From positions 1 through 7,547 of the forward strand of contig CANJYI010000132.1 of NCBI GenBank assembly GCA_947478975.1: 7,547 nt of DNA, written 5' to 3'. The notes under the pieces were generated by a model that was not told the origin of the DNA, made no database searches, and saw only the letters and a list, made by a program, of their open reading frames with translations. Both the position numbers and the translations under genes were made by a program. Each line of letters begins with the position of its first letter. The stretch's first letter is position 1. Positions 1-5,181 of the stretch are shown here, piece by piece. The DNA is from Chthoniobacteraceae bacterium (GTDB lineage: Bacteria > Verrucomicrobiota > Verrucomicrobiia > Chthoniobacterales > Chthoniobacteraceae).

Positions 1-57
1 CTCACCGAAATCTCCGAAACCTGGGAAACTGGCAAAGCCTACATCTCCCTCACCTAA
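1..57 (+). CDS. C-terminal tail of an unidentified protein (partial)
   Basis: The first 18 codons of the window read in frame 1 as a short soluble-looking tail (LTEISETWETGKAYISLT) ending at TAA in 55-57. The alternating polar and hydrophobic residues suit the last beta-strands of a larger protein whose body lies before the window. The tail is too short to assign a family, and I do not recognise it. It is followed by 386 bases without a gene, so it probably ends a separate transcription unit upstream of the liv genes. The call rests only on an open frame that ends cleanly and leads into A-rich, clearly non-coding DNA, so it could be chance. Confidence 0.45.
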   Translation, partial: LTEISETWETGKAYISLT

Positions 58-192
58 CCCAAAAAACCGAAAGCCACAAACCCTGCCACCTTCAGGAAAA
101 TCACCAGCCACTTTTACAGAAAAAAATTTGCGCCGCCATCCCATTTCCCGCACAAGTGAGCCTTTCCTCAAACCTAGCACCCCAAATCACCT

Positions 193-270
193 AAAGTTTC
201 GCACAGCGAGAGGGGCTCTCTCTCTCCCGGAGGGGGGCGGAGATAGTTAGCCGGGCGGCAGCGAAACTTT
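193..270. repeat. Long inverted repeat with 10-bp perfect arms in the intergenic region
   Basis: AAAGTTTCGC at 193-202 is repeated as its exact reverse complement GCGAAACTTT at 261-270, with 58 bases between. The interior is strikingly purine/pyrimidine segregated: a CT run at about 216-228 is followed by a G-rich run at 229-239. The segments CTCCC (224-228) and GGGGG (about 232-237) could form an inner stem with G-U pairs, and GGCT (214-217) can pair with AGCC (249-252). The element could be a REP/MITE-like intergenic repeat or a structured RNA in the liv leader. No reading frame through it looks like a real protein. The arms are certain; the biological role is unknown. Confidence 0.5.
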
Positions 271-304
271 GCGAGCGTCCCCGGCCCCCCACAAAGAGAG
301 CGCA

Positions 305-331
305 GGGCCCGGCAGGCAGGGCCCAGTTTTT
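305..331 (+). terminator. Possible rho-independent terminator or leader attenuator
   Basis: GGGCCC at 305-310 and again at 319-324 (a self-complementary hexamer, so the two copies pair) form a 6-bp all-GC stem around an 8-base loop. This is followed two bases later by TTTTT at 327-331. That is the layout of an intrinsic terminator on the + strand. It lies about 250 bases after the upstream gene's stop and 113 bases before livK, so it could end the upstream transcript or act inside a liv leader. A second small hairpin follows (AAAGG 337-341 with CCTTT 350-354). The stem is short, so the call is moderate. Confidence 0.35.
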
Positions 332-406
332 CAGAGAAAGGAATCCGAACCTTTGAATGATTTGAGCCACTGGCTTGGATAGCTCTCGTTTGCCCTGCGC
401 CTCGCA

Positions 407-434
407 TTGCATTCATTTTCGGCCTGTGTATAGC
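407..434 (+). promoter_or_regulatory. Weak sigma70-like promoter candidate before livK
   Basis: TTGCAT (407-412) and TATAGC (429-434) are separated by 16 bases. They match the -35 consensus at only three of six positions and the -10 at four of six. If used, transcription would begin around 440-444, at or just before the livK ATG. That would give a leaderless or nearly leaderless message, which agrees with the lack of a Shine-Dalgarno site there. In GC-rich DNA such matches occur by chance, and the true promoter may lie upstream of the hairpins. Confidence 0.2.
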
Positions 435-443
435 TTCGCAAAC

Positions 444-1592
444 ATGAAACGCCTCCGCATTCTCGCCCTGATGCTCCCACTGTTGGCGCTCTCCGCCTGT
501 AAAAAAGCTCCCTCCGACTCCTCCACCGCGGCCGCCTCAGGCGACATCCCCATCGGCGAGTTTGCTTCGCTTACCGGCGCCACAGCCAGCTTCGGCCAGT
601 CCTCCCACAAAGGCACCCTGATGGCCGTCGACGAAATCAACGCCGGCGGCGGGGTTCTTGGCCGGAAACTGCGCCTCGTCACAGAAGACGACCAGAGCAA
701 GCCGGGCGAAGCGGCCATTGTCGTCAGAAAGCTCATTTCCCGGGACAAGATCGTCGCGCTCCTTGGGGAGGTCGCCTCCTCCCGCTCTCTCGAAGCCGCC
801 CCCATCTGCCAGCAGGCCGGCATCCCCATGATTTCCCCGGCCTCAACCAACCCCAAGGTCACCGAGGTAGGAGACATGATTTTTCGGGTCTGCTTCATCG
901 ACCCCTTTCAAGGCACGGTTCTGTCAAAGTTCGCCATCTCCAAGGGTTGGACCCGGGTGGCTATCCTGACGGACGTCAAACAGGACTACAGCGTCGGCCT
1001 TTCCCAGTTTTTCAAGGCTCACGTCTCCGCAAACGGGGGGCAGGTCGTCAGCGAACAGAGCTATTCCTCCGGCGACAAAGACTTCAAAGCGCAGTTGACC
1101 GCAATCAAAGGGACGAACCCTCAAGCGATTCTCGCCTCCGGCTACTACACCGAGGCCGGCCTGATTGCTTCGCAGGCACGCGAACTGGAGTTGAACGTCC
1201 CGCTTCTGGGCGGGGACGGCTGGGACGCGCCAGCCCTGGTCGAAGTCGGAGGCAAGGCCATCGAGGGTTCCTTTTTCTCCAACCACTTCTCCGACGAAGA
1301 CACCGCGCCGACCATCCAGGAGTTCATGAAAAAGTTTGAGGCCAAGTACGGCCAGAAGCCCGACGCCATGGCTGCCTTGGGATACGACTCCGCCATGATT
1401 CTGGCGGATGCGATCAAGCGGGCGGGCGCCACAGATGGGCCCAAACTCAAGGAGGCGATCGCCGCCACAAAGAATTTTCCGGCGGTCACCGGCAACATCA
1501 CGCTCAACGCCCAGCGCAACGCGGACAAGCCAGCCGTCATGCTCGTGGTCAAGGAAGGCAAGTTCCGTTACGTGGAAACGGTTTCTCCCTAG
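444..1592 (+). CDS. livK: HAAT ABC transporter substrate-binding lipoprotein (LivK-like)
   Basis: This is the extracytoplasmic solute-binding component of a branched-chain amino acid type ABC importer (Peripla_BP_6, Venus-flytrap fold); it captures the ligand and delivers it to LivH/LivM. It has 382 residues. Residues 1-18 are a lipoprotein signal: MKRLR, a hydrophobic core, then the lipobox LSAC with Cys19 as the lipid-anchored residue. A Ser/Ala-rich linker runs to about 34. The first lobe opens at 35-45 (IPIGEFASLTG), with the family pattern LTG-x(6)-G and the AVDEINAGGGVLGR segment typical of LivK. The frame is open upstream to a TTG at 375, but only the ATG at 444 places the signal peptide at the N-terminus. 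No clear Shine-Dalgarno site precedes it. It is first in the operon, 37 bases before livH. The ligand may be a branched-chain amino acid or another small amide; the sequence alone does not decide. Confidence 0.93.
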   Translation: MKRLRILALMLPLLALSACKKAPSDSSTAAASGDIPIGEFASLTGATASFGQSSHKGTLMAVDEINAGGGVLGRKLRLVTEDDQSKPGEAAIVVRKLISRDKIVALLGEVASSRSLEAAPICQQAGIPMISPASTNPKVTEVGDMIFRVCFIDPFQGTVLSKFAISKGWTRVAILTDVKQDYSVGLSQFFKAHVSANGGQVVSEQSYSSGDKDFKAQLTAIKGTNPQAILASGYYTEAGLIASQARELELNVPLLGGDGWDAPALVEVGGKAIEGSFFSNHFSDEDTAPTIQEFMKKFEAKYGQKPDAMAALGYDSAMILADAIKRAGATDGPKLKEAIAATKNFPAVTGNITLNAQRNADKPAVMLVVKEGKFRYVETVSP

Positions 1593-1629
1593 CTTGCCCT
1601 TTTGGTCCGGTTGGTATTGAAAGCGGAAA

Positions 1630-2553
1630 GTGAACGAATTCCTGCAGCAACTCATTAACGGCCTTTCGCTTGGGGCGATTTACGCCCTCATCGCGCTCGG
1701 CTACACGATGGTTTATGGCGTGCTGCGCTTCATAAACTTTGCCCACGGCGACGTGTTCATGGTGGGCGCCTTCGCCGGATTGTACACTGCCCGCTGGATG
1801 GCTCCGTTCACCGCCGCCTGGCCCCAGTGGCTCTCGGCCCTCTGCGTGCTTTCGGTCACCATGCTGCTCTGCGCGCTGCTGGGCATCCTGGTTGAGCGCC
1901 TCGCCTACAAGCCCCTCCGGGAGCGCCCGCGCCTGACCGTCCTGATCACCGCCATCGGCGTCTCCCAACTGCTCGAATACACCGCCCAGTTGGTTTTTGG
2001 CGCCGCTCCCCGGGGCTTTCCCAGCCTGATCACCACCCGCTCCATCCCAGGCTTGGGCGGGCTACATCTGAGCAACATCCAGGCGCTGGTCCTCGTTGTT
2101 TCGGCCCTCCTCCTTGTCGGACTCCACTTCATCGTCATGCGCACCCGCATGGGACTGGCCATGCGCGCCATGTCGCTCAACCCGACTGCGGCGATGCTCA
2201 TGGGCGTCAACAACAGCGCCGTCATCTCCTTCACCTTCGGCCTTGGCTCGGCGCTGGCAGCCGCTGCTGCGGTCTTCTACGCCTCCCTCTACCAGGCCAT
2301 CGACCCGTTCATGGGCGTCATGCCCGGAATGAAGGCCTTCGTCGCCGCGGTGCTGGGGGGCATCGGCAGCCTGCCGGGAGCCATGGCGGGCGGACTGATT
2401 CTGGGCGTGCTCGAAACACTGGTGGTGGGCTACTCCGGCCTCCTCGGGATCTCCCCGGGCTACAGGGACGCGGTGGCTTTCGTCCTCCTGATCTTGATCC
2501 TCCTTTTTAAGCCCTCGGGCTTGTTTGGCAAACCTCAGCGCGAAAAGGTGTAA
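1630..2553 (+). CDS. livH: HAAT ABC transporter permease LivH
   Basis: This 307-residue integral membrane protein forms one half of the transport pore together with LivM (BPD_transp_2 family). It is almost entirely hydrophobic helices. Family signatures include the N-terminal NGLSLGAIYALIALGYTMVYG stretch (10-30), RFINFAHGD (33-41), the cytoplasmic coupling region MRAMSLNPTAAMLMGV (178-193), which meets the ATPases, and VLGGIGSLPGAMAGG (241-255). The length is normal for the family. The start is GTG at 1630: the translation from there begins exactly as LivH proteins do (MNEFLQQLINGL). Only an A/G-rich stretch (GCGGAAA), too close to act as a good Shine-Dalgarno site, precedes it, so translation may depend on livK upstream. 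The stop TAA overlaps the livM ATG by one base (TAATG). Confidence 0.95.
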   Translation: MNEFLQQLINGLSLGAIYALIALGYTMVYGVLRFINFAHGDVFMVGAFAGLYTARWMAPFTAAWPQWLSALCVLSVTMLLCALLGILVERLAYKPLRERPRLTVLITAIGVSQLLEYTAQLVFGAAPRGFPSLITTRSIPGLGGLHLSNIQALVLVVSALLLVGLHFIVMRTRMGLAMRAMSLNPTAAMLMGVNNSAVISFTFGLGSALAAAAAVFYASLYQAIDPFMGVMPGMKAFVAAVLGGIGSLPGAMAGGLILGVLETLVVGYSGLLGISPGYRDAVAFVLLILILLFKPSGLFGKPQREKV

Positions 2554-3542
2554 TGAAACCCAGGATTTTACTGCTGCTGGTTGTCGCAGCCTTCGCCTCC
2601 GTTTCGTTTTGCTTCACCGGCCACCCGGAGGCCTCCTGGCAGCTCGCACAGCTCGACGACTACCTGCTCAACATCCTCCTCATGGCGGGCATCAACGTCA
2701 TCCTCGCGGTGAGCCTCAACATGGTCAACGGCTACACCGGCCAGTTCTCCCTGGGCCATGCGGGCTTCATGGCCGTCGGCGCCTACGGCTCGGCCGCCAT
2801 CACCCAGATCCAGGGCAAGGCGCTCCTGGAGGCCCTGGGCTTTCTGGGCGCAGCCGCCCCGGTCGTCCTCTTTTCCCTGGCCATGCTGGTGGGAGGTGTC
2901 CTCGCCGCCCTTGCCGGACTTGCCGTCGGTCTCCCCTCACTCAGGCTCAAGGGGGACTATCTCGCCATCGTCACCCTGGGCTTTGGCGAAATCATCCGCG
3001 TGATGCTCCAAAACACCGAAGCCCTTGGCGGCGCGCGCGGCCTCACCGGCATTCCGCCCCGCACCACGCTGGGCTGGACCTGGGCCATCGCCGCTTTGAG
3101 CATCTACTGCGTCGGTGCGCTGGTGCGCTCCACCTACGGCCGGGGCTTCCTCGCCGTGCGCGACGACGAGATCGCCGCCGAGGCCATGGGCATCAACACC
3201 ACAAGGTACAAGGTCACCGCCTTCGTCGTGGGCTCCTTTTTCGCAGGCCTGGCCGGCGCCCTCTACGCCCACATGATCTGCTACATTTCGCCCGAAGGCT
3301 TCTCCTTCATGAAGTCCGTCGACGTGGTGGTCATGGTGATTTTGGGAGGCATGGGTTCCACGGCTGGAGTGACGCTGGCCGCGATCCTTCTTACCTTTCT
3401 CAACGAAGTTCTGCGCCAGATGCAGGAATACCGCATGGTGGCCTTTTCCCTGCTTCTCATCGTCCTCATGATTGCACGCCCGCAGGGGCTCATCGGAGAT
3501 TTGGCGAGGTTTCTGCCCGGCAGGACGCGCCTCAAGCCATGA
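2553..3542 (+). CDS. livM: HAAT ABC transporter permease LivM
   Basis: This 329-residue polytopic membrane protein is the second pore subunit, partner of LivH. Diagnostic segments are NGYTGQFSLGHAGF (59-72), equivalent to the LivH NFAHGD region; the cytoplasmic coupling loop VRDDEIAAEAMGIN (from 202), expected to dock on LivG/LivF; and ILGGMGSTAGV (from 263). The length is that of the shorter LivM forms, which lack the long N-terminal extension of the E. coli protein. The start ATG at 2553 overlaps the last base of the livH stop, with a weak AAGG (2545-2548) just before it, pointing to coupled translation. The end overlaps livG by four bases (ATGA). No truncation or frame break is seen. Confidence 0.95.
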   Translation: MKPRILLLLVVAAFASVSFCFTGHPEASWQLAQLDDYLLNILLMAGINVILAVSLNMVNGYTGQFSLGHAGFMAVGAYGSAAITQIQGKALLEALGFLGAAAPVVLFSLAMLVGGVLAALAGLAVGLPSLRLKGDYLAIVTLGFGEIIRVMLQNTEALGGARGLTGIPPRTTLGWTWAIAALSIYCVGALVRSTYGRGFLAVRDDEIAAEAMGINTTRYKVTAFVVGSFFAGLAGALYAHMICYISPEGFSFMKSVDVVVMVILGGMGSTAGVTLAAILLTFLNEVLRQMQEYRMVAFSLLLIVLMIARPQGLIGDLARFLPGRTRLKP

Positions 3543-4315
3543 GTTCGCTCCTTCAAATGCAGAAAGTCACGGTGCGCTTCGGTGGCCTGGTGGCCGTCAG
3601 CGAGGTGGACTTCCACGTGCACCCGGGCGAACTCGTCGGCTTGATCGGCCCGAATGGCGCCGGCAAAACCACCCTCTTCAACGTCGTCACCGGCGTCTAC
3701 GCGCCCACCAGCGGTTCCGTACAGTTTGCCAACTGCCAGGTCGGCGGCGAGCCCCCCTTTCGGATAACCGCCCGCGGCATCGCCCGCACCTTCCAAAACA
3801 TCCGGCTCTTCGCCTCCCTCAGCGTGCTCGACAACGTTGTCTCCGCGCTGAACCTGCATTCAAAGAACGGCTTCTTCGGCGCCCTGTGGCGGGGCAAGGC
3901 CTTCCGCGCCGAGGAGGAAGAAAACCGTGAGGAGGCCAGAAAGCTTCTCGAGATCTTCGGCCTCGCAGACGCCGCGCACGCCCCCTGCCGGAGCCTTCCC
4001 TACGGCGACCAGCGCCGCCTGGAAATCGTCCGCGCACTCGCCACCAAACCCCGGCTCCTGCTTTTGGATGAACCCGCCGCCGGAATGAACCCGACCGAAA
4101 AAATCGAACTCATGAGGCTCATCCGCTTCATCCGGGAACGCTTCGGTCTGGCTGTGCTCCTGGTCGAACACGACATGAAAGTGGTCATGGGCATCTGCGA
4201 ACGCATTGCCGTGCTCGAACACGGCTGCAAAATCGCCGAGGGCACTCCCTCCGACATCCGGCGGGACAGCAGAGTCATCGCAGCCTATCTGGGCGGGGAG
4301 GTCGCAAATGCTTGA
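3539..4315 (+). CDS. livG: HAAT ABC transporter ATP-binding protein LivG
   Basis: This 258-residue cytoplasmic ATPase subunit pairs with LivF to power import. Visible motifs are the Walker A GPNGAGKT (37-44), the Q-loop TFQN with Gln86, the ABC signature in the LivG-typical form LPYGDQRRLEI (from 153) rather than LSGGQ, the Walker B and D-loop LLLLDEPAAGMNP (173-185) with Glu178 as catalytic base, and the switch His211 in LLVEHDM. The C-terminus ends in the usual AYLGGE-like sequence. The reading frame is open for 338 codons before the ATG, through livM in another frame, but the homologous protein begins at the ATG at 3539, which forms an ATGA overlap with the livM stop. A poorly spaced AGGA (3522-3525) is the only Shine-Dalgarno-like site, so coupling to livM is likely. 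Confidence 0.95.
   Translation: MSSLLQMQKVTVRFGGLVAVSEVDFHVHPGELVGLIGPNGAGKTTLFNVVTGVYAPTSGSVQFANCQVGGEPPFRITARGIARTFQNIRLFASLSVLDNVVSALNLHSKNGFFGALWRGKAFRAEEEENREEARKLLEIFGLADAAHAPCRSLPYGDQRRLEIVRALATKPRLLLLDEPAAGMNPTEKIELMRLIRFIRERFGLAVLLVEHDMKVVMGICERIAVLEHGCKIAEGTPSDIRRDSRVIAAYLGGEVANA
4297..4302 (+). promoter_or_regulatory. Strong Shine-Dalgarno site of livF
   Basis: GGAGGT, within a run GGGGAGGT inside the last codons of livG, lies five bases before the ATG at 4308. It is the only strong ribosome binding site in the window. It decides the livF start, since the frame is open further upstream to an ATG at 4206. Confidence 0.75.
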
Positions 4316-5015
4316 AATTGACGCACTGGAAGTCGCGTACGGCTCCATCGAAGCGCTACACGGGATCACGCTGCGGGTCGCCAAAGGCAGCATTGTCACG
4401 CTGGTCGGCTCCAACGGGGCGGGTAAGTCCACCACGCTGCGCGCCGTTTCCGGTCTGGTGCGGGCGAGCAAGGGGTCCGTCCGATTCGAGGGGAAGGACA
4501 TCACCAACCACAAGGCCCACGAAATCGTCGCCTTGGGCCTGGCGCACGTCCCCGAAGGCCGGATGATCTTCACAAACCTCACCGTGCTCGAAAACCTGCG
4601 GATGGGCGCCTACCTGCGCCGCGACAAACGCGCCATTGCGCAGGACCTGGAGTTTGTGCTCGAGACCTTCCCCAGATTGCGCGAGCGCCTCACCCAGCAG
4701 GCGGGGACCATGTCAGGCGGAGAGCAGCAGATGCTGGCCATCGGCCGGGCCCTCATGGGCCGTCCCACCTGCCTGATGCTCGACGAGCCCTCGCTCGGAA
4801 TCGCGCCTCTTCTGGTCAAAACGATCTTCGAAAAAATCGTCCAAGTGAACAGGGAGCTCGGGCTCACTGTCTTGCTCGTCGAACAAAACGCGAACCTTGC
4901 CCTCGAAGTTTCCCACTACGGGTACGTCCTCGAGACGGGCCGTATCCTGCTCGAAGACCGCTCAGAAAACCTCCGCTCAAACCCGGCCGTCCAAGCCGCT
5001 TACCTTGGAGCCTGA
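4308..5015 (+). CDS. livF: HAAT ABC transporter ATP-binding protein LivF
   Basis: This 235-residue cytoplasmic ATPase subunit is the partner of LivG. Motifs are the Walker A GSNGAGKS (34-41), the LivF-specific VPEGRMIFTNLTVLENL (81-97), the ABC signature MSGGEQQ (135-141), and the Walker B with D-loop LMLDEPSLGIAP (156-167) with Glu160. Gln193 in VEQN occupies the place of the switch histidine, as is usual for LivF, so it is not a defect here. The protein ends with the family's AAYLGA-type terminus. The ATG at 4308 is chosen because of the Shine-Dalgarno site and because the protein then begins MLEIDALEVAYG as LivF proteins do. It overlaps livG by eight bases and is the last gene of the transporter operon. 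Confidence 0.95.
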   Translation: MLEIDALEVAYGSIEALHGITLRVAKGSIVTLVGSNGAGKSTTLRAVSGLVRASKGSVRFEGKDITNHKAHEIVALGLAHVPEGRMIFTNLTVLENLRMGAYLRRDKRAIAQDLEFVLETFPRLRERLTQQAGTMSGGEQQMLAIGRALMGRPTCLMLDEPSLGIAPLLVKTIFEKIVQVNRELGLTVLLVEQNANLALEVSHYGYVLETGRILLEDRSENLRSNPAVQAAYLGA

Positions 5016-5181
5016 GCAAGCCCGCACCACCTCCCGACCGCAGCCTATGGCACGCAGTCGACTACGATTTGGAAACCGCTCACGGCGCCCGCCTCTCCCG
5101 CCCAAGCCCAAGCCCAACACCCTTTGACACGCGGACGGCCAGCGCGATCGGGACAGCCCGCACGCACGCCGGCAAAACCAA
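5016..5181. other. Intergenic gap between livF and the sialidase-like gene
   Basis: These 166 GC-rich bases hold no convincing gene. No hairpin followed by a T-run is seen, so livF transcripts may not stop by an intrinsic terminator and could continue into the next gene. No good -35/-10 pair or Shine-Dalgarno site is visible either. A small tandem run of CCCAAG-like hexamers lies at 5101-5118. An in-frame TGA at 5125-5127 limits how far upstream the next gene could begin. Confidence 0.5.

Noticed and set aside
337..354. T-arm-like sequence on the minus strand (GGTTCGGATTCC), as in a tRNA
   Set aside because: The loop is one base too long, and no matching acceptor, D-arm or anticodon arm can be drawn around it.
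174..416. A minus-strand 80-codon open frame in the intergenic region
   Set aside because: It runs through the inverted repeat and the terminator-like hairpin and has no domain-like pattern, so it is most likely spurious.
375..443. Upstream TTG start for livK, adding 23 residues
   Set aside because: It would bury the lipoprotein signal sequence inside the protein. The ATG at 444 gives a textbook signal with Cys19.
2525..3538. A 338-codon open frame upstream of and in frame with livG, overlapping livM
   Set aside because: It is Arg/Pro/His-rich with no recognisable domain, while the same DNA encodes a clear LivM. This is an artefact of high GC content, and LivG starts at 3539.
4884..4892. 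Missing switch histidine in LivF (VEQN)
   Set aside because: Gln at this place is normal for the LivF family, so it is not evidence of an inactive ATPase.
5101..5118. Tandem CCCAAG hexamers
   Set aside because: Only two exact copies and one near copy are present, which is too little to call a repeat array.
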